Positions 1-9,005 of a stretch of DNA of 43,135 nucleotides are shown here, piece after piece (position 1 is the stretch's first letter; each line of letters starts with the position of its first letter). The stretch covers positions 1 to 43,135 of the forward strand of contig LNEO01000233.1 in NCBI GenBank assembly GCA_001465015.1, read 5' to 3'. Position numbers and translations under genes: made by a program. The notes under the pieces were generated by a model. That model saw only the letters and a program-made list of their open reading frames with translations. It was not told where the DNA came from and did not search any database. Source of the stretch: Deltaproteobacteria bacterium Ga0077539. GTDB lineage: Bacteria; Myxococcota_A; Polyangia; Polyangiales; Ga0077539.

Positions 1-156
1 GGTTCCTGTTGGCTGTGGGCGCAGCGGGCGGTGGTGGCAGCACAGGAGTCGGCACTCTCTCCGCTGGCGCAGAGACCCCTCTCTGAGGGCATAGGCGCCG
101 CGAGATCGCGGCTTCGTCGCGGGTGGGAGCCCCGCTCCTGTACAATTCCGGCCACG

Positions 157-642
157 ATGGTGAAGGCAAAGCGCGCCTCGAGCGCACCGAAGGCGACGAG
201 CGCCCGCGCGAAGACGACAGTCGCGACCGCGAAGAAGAGCGCCAGCAAGCGCGCGGCAAAGCCGAAGGGCACCGCGGTGGTCGAGACGACGACGAAGACC
301 GCCAAGGGCCCTCTGCTCGACTACGCCCTCTCGCTCCCCGAGGCGTACGAAGATCACCCGTGGGGAGAGAGCGTCGCGAAGGTGAACAAGAAGGTGTTCG
401 CGTTCTTCGGCGTCGGAAGTCCTGCGAAATCACTGTCCATCAAGCTCGGCGACAACGCCGACATCGCCCTCGCGCTCCCGTGCGCGACGCCCACGGGCTA
501 CGGCCTCGGCAAGAGCGGCTGGGTGTCGATCGACCTTCTGCACAAGAGCTGTCCGCCCATCGAAATTCTGCGCGAGTGGATCCAAGAGAGCTTCTGCAAC
601 GTGGCGCCGAAGAAGCTCGTGAAGGCGCTCGCCGCCACTTGA
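157..642 (+). CDS. MmcQ/YjbR-like (DUF419) protein with Lys/Ala-rich N-terminal tail
   Basis: The C-terminal two thirds (about residues 45-161) read like the small MmcQ/YjbR fold: a start like LLDYALSLPEAYEDHPWGES, then a K-V-FAFFG strand and a final helix with an EILREWIQESF pattern. Family members are small proteins of unclear, possibly DNA-binding, function. The first ~45 residues are a low-complexity K/A/S/T stretch like bacterial histone-H1 tails. I chose ATG 157 because the sequence upstream in the same frame has no coding character, although the frame stays open to 31. The gene is convergent with the next one on the minus strand. Exact function is unknown; the family call is from motif resemblance only. 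Confidence 0.72.
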   Translation: MVKAKRASSAPKATSARAKTTVATAKKSASKRAAKPKGTAVVETTTKTAKGPLLDYALSLPEAYEDHPWGESVAKVNKKVFAFFGVGSPAKSLSIKLGDNADIALALPCATPTGYGLGKSGWVSIDLLHKSCPPIEILREWIQESFCNVAPKKLVKALAAT

Positions 643-656
643 AGCGCTCGGCGGTG

Positions 657-675
657 CCGCTCCCCGTGGGAGCGG
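657..675 (+). terminator. GC hairpin just after the MmcQ-like gene
   Basis: A perfect 8-bp stem (ccgctccc / gggagcgg) with a 3-base loop begins 15 bases after the stop codon at 642. There is no T-tract, so intrinsic termination is not certain; it could also stabilise the transcript 3' end. Confidence 0.4.
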
Positions 676-796
676 TCGCCGCCGCCCGTGGCAATCACGG
701 CGGATGACCTCGCCGAAGATCGATCGCGGCTCGAGGCGTCGACCGACGGCGACCGAAGCCGTCAGGTGTCGAATCGAACACCCGACGTAGCTTCTG

Positions 797-820
797 AAAA
801 TAATCTATCGGATTGTTTTT
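797..820. terminator. AT-rich hairpin with T-tract, possible bidirectional terminator
   Basis: aaaataatc (797-805) and gattgtttt (811-819) pair with one mismatch around a 5-base loop. Both strands end in a run of T. The AT content stands out sharply from the surroundings. Its place between two convergent genes fits a bidirectional terminator, though the stem is weak. Confidence 0.35.
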
Positions 821-963
821 ATGTGCGTGCTTACGCGCCCGCTGTAGTCAGCCCAGGGCGCTTCGTGGCTGCGATCGCCGCGGCGCCGCTCACGGTCCCG
901 CTCGCCGCGGACGAGCGCACTCGGCGCGGTCTCGCTGGGGCGCCCTCTGTATCGTCTACAACT

Positions 964-2700
964 TCACGCGGCGGACGAGCGCAGCGACGCTTCGATTTCG
1001 CTCTTCACGCTCTCTCCGTGCGCGCCCGCCGCGTTGCACGCAGCCCGCAGCGCCTGCTTCGTCGACGGATACCGACGAATCATCTCGCTCAGCGCTGGGC
1101 CCGCTGCGTGCGGGCTGTCTCGCACGGTCTTGCAGGGCGCTGTCACGAACCAGTGCGCCAACACGGGCCACGCTCGCTCTCCCAGCAGGTCGAGCGCGAG
1201 CAGCCCGGCCACCGACGACATGCTCGCGAGCGAACGTTCTCCTTGCGCGAACCGCTGCGCCTTCAGCCACTCGACGCTCACCTCGCGCTCGGCCCACGCG
1301 TCGGCGTCACGGCCCTTCACCGCCGCGCGGGTGTTGCTCTTCTCTGCGCGAAACAACGCAGTCAACACCGCCTTCGCGGCCGCTTCGTCCAAGACCCGCG
1401 CGTACGCGCCGCGCTGCTTCTTGCGCGCGCTCATCGCCTCGCTCAGCGGCGCTTCGAGCGCGAACAACCCCATGCGCACGTCGCCTTCGTGCCGATCGAT
1501 CGCCGCGAACGCGCGACGCACGTCGTCGAGCGAGCACGGAGAGAGAGGGCCCTGCGAGGTGTACCAGTGGATGTCCAGGCCGTCGTTCGCGCGGCGGGAT
1601 CCGAAGCGCGCCAACACGGCGTCTCCAAACGCGAAGAACGCCGAGAGCGTCCCCCGGCCGAGATCGAAGACCGGCGACCACGTCGCGCGGTCCTTGTTGC
1701 GCCGGTCGACCTCGAAGTTGGCGACGGTCAACGCGCCGCCTTCGACTCCGAGCCACGCGCTCAGCCGCGCCGCCTGCGTCCTGGCCACATCGCGCATCGC
1801 TTGTTCGCGCTTGCTCAGCTTGCGCTCGATCGCCGTCTTCGCGCAGAGGTCGTACACGCGCTCGCCGTTGGGCTGCATGAAGCACAGCCGCGCTTCGCGG
1901 TGCGCCATCAACACGCCAGCCCCGCGCGCCGCGGCGGGGAGCGCGAAGCGTTCGACCTCGCGTAGCGCGTTCCATCGAGCGCGCAGGACGGCGGCGTTGC
2001 TGGGCTGCCAACACCAATGCGTGCCCGAGAACGTAGGCGCAGAGATCGTCGTCAACGTCTCGACGGGGCTCACGATCGTCCCTGTCACGGCGCACAGCTT
2101 CGCCTCGCCGTGCGCCGCGTCGAACGCGCACACGAACAGCGTCTCTCCGTCGAACACCAGCGACGGCGGGGCGATCAGCGCTCCGACCGCGAGCGCTCCA
2201 TGGCAGACGAGCTTCTTGTCCCCGCGCAGCGAGCCGATGAAGACCCGCTTCGCGGCGCTCGAGTAGTGCGCGATCCGGCCGGATTCGTTCACCGCGCAGG
2301 CGTACTGAGCGCGGGCCTCTCCGCTCGGCGCGGGGCCGAGCGTGACGTCGCCGAGCGACCGCGCGTCGTCTGGCCAGGGCAGCGTGCTCTTTTGGCTCTT
2401 CTCCGTGCGTCGCACGGTCAGGGAGGGGGCGTCGAAATCGATCGCGCGCGTCGCGTCGTGCAGGAGCACGGGGCGCTTCGAGTTGTCCCCGCGCCATCGC
2501 AAGTTCTCTTGCGACGCGACGGTTCGATGCATCACGAGCCCCGTCTTGCTCACGCGAACCACGAAGCGATCGCCCGCGATCGAGAGCCACTCGCCCGCGA
2601 GCGCCGCGTCAGTCTTCACCGTCTTCGAAAAGCGAAGCTGCGTCAGCCCGAACCCGTCGACGATGAACAGGGATTCTCCGTCCGCGCTGAACCCGTGCAT
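964..2700 (-). CDS. Protein of unknown family, possibly beta-propeller plus helical domain
   Basis: I do not recognise the family. From ATG at 2700 the product is 578 residues. The first ~300 residues are rich in short strand-like segments with repeated FxVDGxGL, WLSIAGDRFVVRV and LVFDGETLFVCAFD patterns, suggesting a beta-propeller. The last ~250 residues look helical (for example AVLTALFRAEKSN and LLALDLLGERAWPVLAHWF). No signal peptide is visible, so it is probably cytoplasmic. The frame stays open upstream through a GTG at 2751 into the decayed RCC1/transposase region, so the natural N-terminus may be longer or may have been cut off by that rearrangement. Long continuous coding character supports a real gene. 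Confidence 0.6.
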   Translation of the reverse strand: MHGFSADGESLFIVDGFGLTQLRFSKTVKTDAALAGEWLSIAGDRFVVRVSKTGLVMHRTVASQENLRWRGDNSKRPVLLHDATRAIDFDAPSLTVRRTEKSQKSTLPWPDDARSLGDVTLGPAPSGEARAQYACAVNESGRIAHYSSAAKRVFIGSLRGDKKLVCHGALAVGALIAPPSLVFDGETLFVCAFDAAHGEAKLCAVTGTIVSPVETLTTISAPTFSGTHWCWQPSNAAVLRARWNALREVERFALPAAARGAGVLMAHREARLCFMQPNGERVYDLCAKTAIERKLSKREQAMRDVARTQAARLSAWLGVEGGALTVANFEVDRRNKDRATWSPVFDLGRGTLSAFFAFGDAVLARFGSRRANDGLDIHWYTSQGPLSPCSLDDVRRAFAAIDRHEGDVRMGLFALEAPLSEAMSARKKQRGAYARVLDEAAAKAVLTALFRAEKSNTRAAVKGRDADAWAEREVSVEWLKAQRFAQGERSLASMSSVAGLLALDLLGERAWPVLAHWFVTAPCKTVRDSPHAAGPALSEMIRRYPSTKQALRAACNAAGAHGESVKSEIEASLRSSAA

Positions 2701-2840
2701 GCCGACGAAGGTCGCACCGCGCCGCGGCGAGCGTCCACCGCACTCGAGCACACAATCAACGGAGACCCGCGCCCGCGCGAAGAATGTTGAGCCTGCGTCC
2801 CGTGAATCCCCGAAAGGTTCTACGGTGCCGTCCGACGCCG

Positions 2841-3196
2841 TCACATGCCGCTGACGGCGGTGGGCGCGGACCGAACGCTCACGGTCCCGTCGCCGAGCGG
2901 TCCGTGTTCGAGCCCCCGCAAAACACCTGGACCTCGGCCGCGAATCGCGCAGGTGAAGTTGTCGCAGCTCGCGACGCGCGTGGCGTCCGTTACGCCGAGG
3001 ACCGCCACAGGGGGGCGCGCTGCGGGGCGGGAGTCGCGTCTCCGAGCTGCCCCGCGGCGTTGTCGCCCCAGCACACAAGACGCGATTCGGTTCGAACTGC
3101 GCACGTGTGGGTGCCGCTCGCGGAGATGCTCTGGGCGTCGGTGAGCGTCGCCCGCGGCCTCTCTGCGCTCGTCGGCCCCGTCAGCCCGGCACACAC
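2841..3196 (-). pseudogene. Decayed RCC1-repeat gene fragment
   Basis: On the minus strand one frame reads ISASGTHTCAVRT...RLVCWGDNAAGQLGD, a clear RCC1-type repeat. A shifted frame continues with GVTDATRVASCDNFTCAIR, a third frame gives EVQVFCGGSNTD, and the second frame resumes with LGDGTVSVRSAPTAVSGM before a stop. At least three frame changes are therefore needed to read two consecutive repeats, so this is a broken gene. No lipoprotein head like that of the intact RCC1 genes downstream remains; the upstream end is fused in frame to a transposase tail. It is probably a relic of a third RCC1 lipoprotein of this locus. Confidence 0.68.
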
Positions 3197-3430
3197 GATC
3201 ACCGCTCGCTCCGGAGTCACTGAAATGAATTGCAGTCGACCCGCGCATCGCGGGCACACGAGCGCGTCCACTTGCCACGCCCGATGCAGCAGTGTCGCCC
3301 AGTCGATCCGCGACTTCACAGTCTGCTCGCGCGGTCCCTCGTCGCTCGTCCCATCGCCCTCGACGCGGGTGAGACCGGGGCGCGCTTCGTTGGTCTCGAT
3401 GGGCTCGTTCGACGCCTGCTCATGACGCGG
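3197..3430 (-). pseudogene. C-terminal remnant of an IS91-type transposase
   Basis: The minus strand encodes RIDWATLLHRAWQVDALVCP followed by RCAGRLQFISVTPERAVI (about 3310-3197). This matches the C-terminal end of Y2 (IS91/IS801-like) transposases, where an [R/Y]DWAxLL helix precedes a CPRC element and a GRL.[L/F]I.xI strand. Everything upstream of about 3430, including the catalytic HUH domain, is missing. The remnant runs in frame into the RCC1 fragment, so the junction near 3197 is a chimera. The family call rests on motif memory, not a search. Confidence 0.6.
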
Positions 3431-3537
3431 GCTGATCGTCGCGTGAAGATTAATGTGCGACGGTAAGGGGGTCGCGACACGCCGCTGTGGCCATCGCGGT
3501 GGTTCATGGTGCTCGTTTGGCGGTGACGACGCGCCGC

Positions 3538-4153
3538 TCAGCGGTGAACGTCTCGCGCAAACTCGGACGGGCTGCGACCGGTGGCCGCTTTGAAGTCGCG
3601 CGTGAGGTGCCCGTGATCGCTGTAGCCGAGCTCTGCGGCGAGCTCTGCGATCGAGCGAGACTCTCCGCGCTCGAGGCGCAACGCCGCTTCTTGCAGCCGA
3701 AAACGCCGAATGACCCACTTCGGCGACGCGCCCACGTGCGAACGAAAGAGCTTCTGCAGCGGGCGCATCGAGAGGCCTGACGCGCGCACGAGGGCCTCGG
3801 CGGTCAACAACTCGGGTCGCGCCGCGACGTGCTCGACGAGCTGCACCGCGAGCGAAACCTGCGGATCGACCGGCTGTCGAACGAGCGAGCAGAGCCAGCG
3901 GTCGAGCACGAGCAGAGACTCGACCTCGTCGTCGATGGCGAAGAGCTGCTCTTCGAGTCCTTGCGCTTCCGGTGAGAATTCGGAGATGCCCTCGAAGATC
4001 CCAGCGGCTCGTCCAGAGACACTCGACGAAAGGACGAAGGAGCTCGCCAGGCGCGTAGGTGCTCGCCTCGACGCGACGGCCGCTGACGCGAGAGGACACG
4101 AGGACGCGCGCGCGTCCGTTGCCCGAAGGTCGTGTTTGTTCAAGCCGCGCCAA
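3538..4153 (-). pseudogene. AraC-family regulator with internal deletion and frameshift
   Basis: The C-terminal half is an intact AraC DNA-binding domain in the frame ending at 3538: two helix-turn-helix units, with RSIAELAAELGYSDHGHLTR and DFKAATGRSPSEFARD in the second. The N-terminal sensing domain of such regulators starts with a pattern like YAPGELLRPFVECLWTSRWD, which is present near 4080-3990 but in another frame (start at 4153). About 100 residues of the sensing domain are missing between the two pieces. The gene therefore looks broken. An in-frame ATG at 4143 could still make a 201-residue protein with a nonsense N-terminus and a functional DNA-binding domain. It is divergent from the cupin gene, which it may once have controlled. 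Confidence 0.7.
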
Positions 4154-4188
4154 GCGGCTCGATGCTACCTCCGTTGGCGAGGAACACG

Positions 4189-4569
4189 ATGACGACCAAG
4201 ATCAGCAAAATCAGTGAGATTCCACAGCATACCGGCGAGCACACGATCGCGGGAATCCGGTTCAAGCCCGCGCGTCAGGCGATGGGCATCAGCGCGTGGG
4301 GGATGAACGTGCTCGAGTTCGACCCTCGCTGCGACGGCTATCCCGAGCACGACCACAAGCACGACGGCCAAGAGGAGCTCTACGTGGTGCTCGAAGGCTC
4401 GATCGTGCTGATCGCCGACGGCGACGAGACGGTGATCGAGAAGGGGACGCTCGTTCGAGTGGCTCCCGAGACCACGCGCAAGTTCGTCACGCGCGAGCAC
4501 GGCGCGACGCTGCTCGCGCTCGGCGCCACGCCCGGAAAGCCCTACGCGCCCGACCCCCGAATGGGCTGA
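4189..4569 (+). CDS. Small single-domain cupin protein
   Basis: 126 residues from ATG 4189, preceded by the purine-rich ggcgagga. It is a single cupin barrel: PEHDHKHDGQEELYVVLEGS carries the first motif, with three histidines and glutamates placed to bind a metal ion. The second motif, around LVRVAPETTRKFVT, lacks the usual histidine. Small cupins of this type include dioxygenases, isomerases and simple ligand binders, so the substrate cannot be told. The gene is divergent from the AraC relic with 35 bases between the starts, an arrangement usual for a regulator and its target. Confidence 0.78.
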   Translation: MTTKISKISEIPQHTGEHTIAGIRFKPARQAMGISAWGMNVLEFDPRCDGYPEHDHKHDGQEELYVVLEGSIVLIADGDETVIEKGTLVRVAPETTRKFVTREHGATLLALGATPGKPYAPDPRMG

Positions 4570-4823
4570 GGGCACAAAGAGGGACGGTCCTCGCATCCCC
4601 TTCGCGTCTCTGTTGGTCGAGCTACTCGCGACCTCGTGGCTCGCCAGGACTGCGCAACGGACACGTGTACAAACGCGAGCCGATCGAGCGCGACGGGGGG
4701 GTCCGCCGCTGCGCTTGGGGCTCGTTGCATGGTGACCGACAGCGAATGGGCACAGTCACTGCTAATGGAGCGCTAAGCGCGAGCCAGTCACACCGAGCGA
4801 TTCCGCTGTGCAATCCTTCACGC

Positions 4824-6680
4824 ATGCAGCATGCCCATAGAGGGCCTCGTCGAACACGAACACGAGCTCGCGATCACGAACGTCATCGCCGCTCTTCTCT
4901 GCCGGCGTGGCTCGTCGCCGTCGTCACGCTCCTTGCGCTCGGGGGATGCGTCGCTCCGCAGCGCTCCGAAGGCGGCGCGTGTCTATTCAACGACGATTGC
5001 GCTAACCCGCTCGTTTGCGCCGGTCGACGATGCAGAATCCAGTGCCGCTCGGACGAGGACTGCACGAGCACCGGGCGCGTTTGCCGCCCAGCGGGAGCCG
5101 TGAGGGTGTGCGTCCAAGCGCAGTCGTTGCCGTGCGAGACCAGCGCGGATTGCCCTGCGCCGCAGCGGTGCGATCCGCGAACGTTCGCGTGCGTGAGCGA
5201 GTGCGCAGCGGACTACGACTGCTACCTGGGCGGGCCGGGGATGCGCTGCGTGCTGCCGCAAGGGATCTGCGCGACGGGTGACGCAGGCTTCGATGCAACA
5301 GATGCGCAGCGCGACGCGGCGATGGACGCAGCGATGGACTCAGCGACGGACGCGGACACGGATGTTGCGATCGACACGGCGGTGGACGCGACGATGGATG
5401 CCGAAACGGGGACGATGATGGACGTCCGCTCGACACCGGACGCTCCGGACACAACGGACGGCGCGGTGTCGCCCCCGGCCGACGCGGAGCCCAACCTTCG
5501 CGACGCCCTCGCGTCGCCGCCGCCCATCGACGCGAGCGCCACGCGCCCCTTCGACAGTCTGCAGGTGATGATCGCGGCGAGTCCGACGGACACGCACGGG
5601 TGTTGGGTCACCGATCGCGAAGCGGTGTGGTGCGCTGGATCGGCGACCAACAGTCGTTTCGGCGCGCTCGTTGACAGTGACGCTGGCGTCGACGGCGGGA
5701 CCAACATCAGTCCGCCGAGGCTCACGACGCTCGGCCCAGCGCGGGACGTCTCGACGGGGCCAGGGTTTACGTGTGTGCTCAGGCCGTCGGGCGAGGTCGC
5801 GTGCGTCGGAGACAACACACTCTCGCAGCTCGGCGTCGCTGGTGGTGGGTCTCGCAGCACTCCCGTGACGCTCTCGTTTGCCGAACCCATCGTGCAGATC
5901 GTGTCCGCGGACTTCAGAACCTACGCGCGAACCGCGAGCGGTAGACTCTTTCGTTGGGGCAGCTGGTCGTCGGGGTTGTTGGGCAGGGTGACGATCGCGA
6001 CGCCGCAAGAGTTCACGGCGCTCGGAGCGATCGCGGACGTGGGCGCAGGCGCGGGAACGGTGTGCGTCGTCACGGCGATGGGCGCAGTGCATTGCGAGGG
6101 CCTCCACGCGCTGGGCGCGACGCGACCGATGGGCGAGAGCCCTGACCGCTTCGTGCAAGTGCGGACGAGCGCAGCGACCAACCCGCCGCTCGCGGACGCC
6201 GCCTCGGTCGCATGCGGATCGCGGACGTGCTGCGCCGTGCTGCGAGACCGCACGCTGTCGTGTTGGGGGGACGCCGCGATCGGCTCGCTCGGCGACGGAA
6301 CGATGGCCGGGCGCCTCTACGCCGCGCCGGTCCCCATGCTGTCCGATGTGCACGCAGTCAGCGCGATTCGCTGGGCAACGACCGGGGCGGGAGGCGGGAT
6401 CCGCTCGGATACGGTGTGCGCGATCGTCGGTGCCGAGCGCGGCTTGCACTGCTGGGGCTCTCGCTCACAGTCGATCGTGCGTCCATCGCCCGAGCGCGTC
6501 AGCGGCCTGACGGACGTGCGCGTGCTGCGCGGCGGTCTCTACGGAATGCTCCTGGTCGATGGGCTCGGCACCTCGTACGGGTGGGGATCGAACAACAACG
6601 GTTGTCTCGGCCTGCCGATCCGTCCTCCGCCGCCGTCGGGCCACGAGTATACGCTGCCTGCCTTCGTGGAGTTTCGCTGA
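4824..6680 (+). CDS. RCC1-repeat lipoprotein with Cys-rich head (single 7-blade propeller)
   Basis: 618 residues. An arginine-rich N-region and a hydrophobic core (LPAWLVAVVTLLALGGC) form a lipoprotein signal with cysteine near residue 42. A Cys-rich head follows (CLFNDDC, CAGRRCRIQC, DEDC), then a D/A/M/T-rich linker of about 60 residues, then seven RCC1-like repeats with a WG or C-x-G core (CWGDAAIGSLGDGT, GWGSNNNGCLG and five weaker ones). Seven repeats fit one seven-bladed propeller. It is probably surface- or periplasm-exposed and anchored by lipid; the binding partner is unknown. Its TGA stop overlaps the ATG of the next gene by one base, so the two are co-translated. Confidence 0.82.
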   Translation: MQHAHRGPRRTRTRARDHERHRRSSLPAWLVAVVTLLALGGCVAPQRSEGGACLFNDDCANPLVCAGRRCRIQCRSDEDCTSTGRVCRPAGAVRVCVQAQSLPCETSADCPAPQRCDPRTFACVSECAADYDCYLGGPGMRCVLPQGICATGDAGFDATDAQRDAAMDAAMDSATDADTDVAIDTAVDATMDAETGTMMDVRSTPDAPDTTDGAVSPPADAEPNLRDALASPPPIDASATRPFDSLQVMIAASPTDTHGCWVTDREAVWCAGSATNSRFGALVDSDAGVDGGTNISPPRLTTLGPARDVSTGPGFTCVLRPSGEVACVGDNTLSQLGVAGGGSRSTPVTLSFAEPIVQIVSADFRTYARTASGRLFRWGSWSSGLLGRVTIATPQEFTALGAIADVGAGAGTVCVVTAMGAVHCEGLHALGATRPMGESPDRFVQVRTSAATNPPLADAASVACGSRTCCAVLRDRTLSCWGDAAIGSLGDGTMAGRLYAAPVPMLSDVHAVSAIRWATTGAGGGIRSDTVCAIVGAERGLHCWGSRSQSIVRPSPERVSGLTDVRVLRGGLYGMLLVDGLGTSYGWGSNNNGCLGLPIRPPPPSGHEYTLPAFVEFR

Positions 6681-8524
6681 TGAATCGCTGCTGGATCGCG
6701 TTCGTTCTCGCTGCGCTCTCGGGCTGCGTCGCGCCGCGCAAGACGGGGGACCAGTGCCTCTTCAGCAGCGACTGCCCCGCGCCCCTGGTGTGCGCTGGGC
6801 AGCGTTGCCGCGCCCCGTGCAACACAGACCGAGACTGCGTCGGTGAAGAGCGCTGCCGACCCTCGGGCGTAGCGACGACGCGTGTGTGTCTGCCTCCCGG
6901 GCAGCTCGGGTACTGCATGTTCACGCCCGAGTGCGATCGCCCCAACGTGTGCGACCAGAGGGCGCTGCAGTGCATCGCTGGGTGCTCGGATGATCTGCAG
7001 TGCGAGCGCGAGCGAGGGCCGGGATTTCGCTGCGCGACCGGGCGAGGGCTGTGCGAGCCCACCGTGCTCGACGCGGGCGCGGTCGATACGGGCGCGCTCG
7101 ACGCGAGCTCGTTCGACGCGAGCGTGTCGGATGGAGCGACGATGCCCGACGCGGCGATGGACGGTCGTGACGACGCGCAAGACGACGTTCACGACGCGCG
7201 CGCGGACGGGGGCTCGGTCACCGACGGCGACGGTCGTGATGCTGCCGACGCGAGCGGAGCGGACGTGAGCAGCGACGCGCCCGGCCGCCTCGAGCCGGCA
7301 GGGTGCGCAACGCCGATCACCCATCGCTTTCTGCGCGCCTGCGCGACACCGCACGGAACGTGCGCCCTCGCCCTGGACGGAGCGGTGTATTGCTGGGGGT
7401 CGAACGCGTCGGGACAGTGCGCGCAGCCGACCAGCACCGAGAGCTTCGACCGACCGCAACGGATCGGCGCCCTCACTGGAATGATCGACCTCGGGTGCAG
7501 CTCACACGAGACGATCACCGTCGGCGGGCTGAGCCGCGCGGCCGCGCACGCGTGCGCGATGCGCGCGGACGGAGCGGTGTTCTGCTGGGGAGACAATCGT
7601 CGAGGCCAGCTCGGACAAGGGACGGGCGCTCCGTCGATCGTCACGACGCCGGTGAGGTTCACGGTGACCGACGCGGGCGCGACGATCGATCGCTTCGCGC
7701 GGATGCGGGTCTCGCGGATGGGCGTTCACGTCGTCGACGTGAGCGGGAGGCTGTTCTTCGCGGGGCGCAGCGTCTTCAACGGCGCAGGGCTCGGCCCGCC
7801 GGGAGAGGTCTTCGCGCTGGTGTCGCCAGCGCAGCGCGTACCGACGCCCACTGCGGTGAACGATCTGTGGGCGGGCTACGGATCCTCGATCGCGCCCATC
7901 GCGGGAGCGACGCGCGCGCTGTACTTCGGCCAGGTGAACGACAGCGTGACCTTCGGCCCCGCTGGGGCGAGAACGGTGCTCGCGACGGCGACGGAGGTGC
8001 CCCTCGCGTCGCTCGGAGTTCCGACGAGAGAGAGCCCGTTGGCGCGCGGCGCGGCCGAGCCGCAGTACTTCATCGCGGTGCTCGAGGACGGCCGGGGCTT
8101 CGCCTGGGGAAACAACGTCGAATCCACGCTCGGCAACGACGCTGCGCCGTCGACCGGCGGCGATCGGGCGTGGGCCATCACGGTTCCGCCCATCGCTGCG
8201 ATCGCGACGACCGAGACGCGCGCGTTCGCCGTCGATCGCGCCGGTGACTTGTGGGTGTGGGGCTCGGTCGCGCGCGGCAGCCCGCTGCCTGGCGCGACGG
8301 CGGCCGTGCGCGCGCCGCAGCGGATCCCCGCGGTCTACGACGCGATGGACATCGCAGCGACGACCACCCACCAGTGCGCGGTGCGCGCGGACGGACGCAT
8401 GCTCTGCTGGGGCTGCAACAACTTCGGAGCGCTCGGTCGCGGCGGCCCTACGGGCGGCGGCGGAACAGCCAGTTTGTGCACGGTGCGCACCGGCGAAGGC
8501 GAGGTCGGCTATGTCTGCTTCTGA
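6680..8524 (+). CDS. Second RCC1-repeat lipoprotein (single 7-blade propeller)
   Basis: 614 residues, starting inside the stop codon of the preceding gene (TGATG). The signal is short: MNRCWIAFVLAALSGC with lipobox ALSGC and cysteine at 16. The Cys-rich head (CLFSSDCPAPLVCAGQRC) is clearly homologous to those of the genes on either side. A D/A/G-rich linker then leads to seven RCC1-type repeats: CWGSNASGQCA, CWGDNRRGQLGQGT, two degenerate ones lacking WG, AWGNNVESTLG, VWGSVARGSP and CWGCNNFGALG. Paralogy of the head and propeller with the upstream gene indicates a local duplication. It is probably an envelope-anchored protein; the ligand is unknown. Confidence 0.82.
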   Translation: MNRCWIAFVLAALSGCVAPRKTGDQCLFSSDCPAPLVCAGQRCRAPCNTDRDCVGEERCRPSGVATTRVCLPPGQLGYCMFTPECDRPNVCDQRALQCIAGCSDDLQCERERGPGFRCATGRGLCEPTVLDAGAVDTGALDASSFDASVSDGATMPDAAMDGRDDAQDDVHDARADGGSVTDGDGRDAADASGADVSSDAPGRLEPAGCATPITHRFLRACATPHGTCALALDGAVYCWGSNASGQCAQPTSTESFDRPQRIGALTGMIDLGCSSHETITVGGLSRAAAHACAMRADGAVFCWGDNRRGQLGQGTGAPSIVTTPVRFTVTDAGATIDRFARMRVSRMGVHVVDVSGRLFFAGRSVFNGAGLGPPGEVFALVSPAQRVPTPTAVNDLWAGYGSSIAPIAGATRALYFGQVNDSVTFGPAGARTVLATATEVPLASLGVPTRESPLARGAAEPQYFIAVLEDGRGFAWGNNVESTLGNDAAPSTGGDRAWAITVPPIAAIATTETRAFAVDRAGDLWVWGSVARGSPLPGATAAVRAPQRIPAVYDAMDIAATTTHQCAVRADGRMLCWGCNNFGALGRGGPTGGGGTASLCTVRTGEGEVGYVCF

Positions 8525-8972
8525 AAAGCCAGCGTGTGGCCCATGGACTGCGGCGCGCGCTGCGATGCTCGCGCTGATCGTGACGATCGCGTCCGCCTGC
8601 GTCGCGCCTCGCACGGGGGCCTCGCAAGAGTGCATCTTCAACGACGACTGCCCCTCTGGCCAGCTCTGCGCCGGAACGCTCTGCCGCGCGATCTGCCGCG
8701 ACGACCGTGACTGCTCTGGTGGCTTTCTCTGCCGGCCGAGCGCCACGCCTACGAAGCGCGCGTGCCTGCCGCCCGATGATTTCGGCTACTGCGTTCACAG
8801 CTCGGACTGCGGACCGCCGTGGTTGTGCTCGTTGGGTCGCTGCGTCCCTCAGGCCCGCGCGCCAGAGGATTGCGCGACCTACGACGTTCGACTGCGACCC
8901 GTGAGCACGGCCATGGGCATCGTTTGCTTGTGGCCCGAAGACCAGCCGGGCGACTCGGACGCATCGCGCTGA
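8511..8972 (+). CDS. Cys-rich lipoprotein lacking the propeller
   Basis: 153 residues, overlapping the previous gene by 14 bases. The signal AAMLALIVTIASAC has a good lipobox (ASAC). The Cys-rich head (CIFNDDCPSGQLCAGTLCR, then CRDDRDCSGGFLCRP and CVHSSDCGPPWLC) is homologous to the heads of the two upstream proteins, but the linker and RCC1 repeats are absent. After a short tail with two more cysteines the protein ends. It may be a natural short member of the family, or what remains after loss of the 3' part of a third full-length copy. Overlap with its neighbour makes co-expression very likely. Confidence 0.75.
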   Translation: MSASEKPACGPWTAARAAMLALIVTIASACVAPRTGASQECIFNDDCPSGQLCAGTLCRAICRDDRDCSGGFLCRPSATPTKRACLPPDDFGYCVHSSDCGPPWLCSLGRCVPQARAPEDCATYDVRLRPVSTAMGIVCLWPEDQPGDSDASR

Positions 8973-9005
8973 GGGTCGACAGAGCGCTACGCTCGTCGGT
9001 CCTCT

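Larger units (their letters stand above)
643..963. other. Intergenic region between convergent genes
   Basis: About 320 bases without a credible gene. It lies between the end of the MmcQ-like gene and the end of the minus-strand gene that stops at 964. It holds two hairpins, listed separately, consistent with termination from both sides. Long open frames across it run on either strand but show only the reading-through typical of high-GC DNA. Confidence 0.6.
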
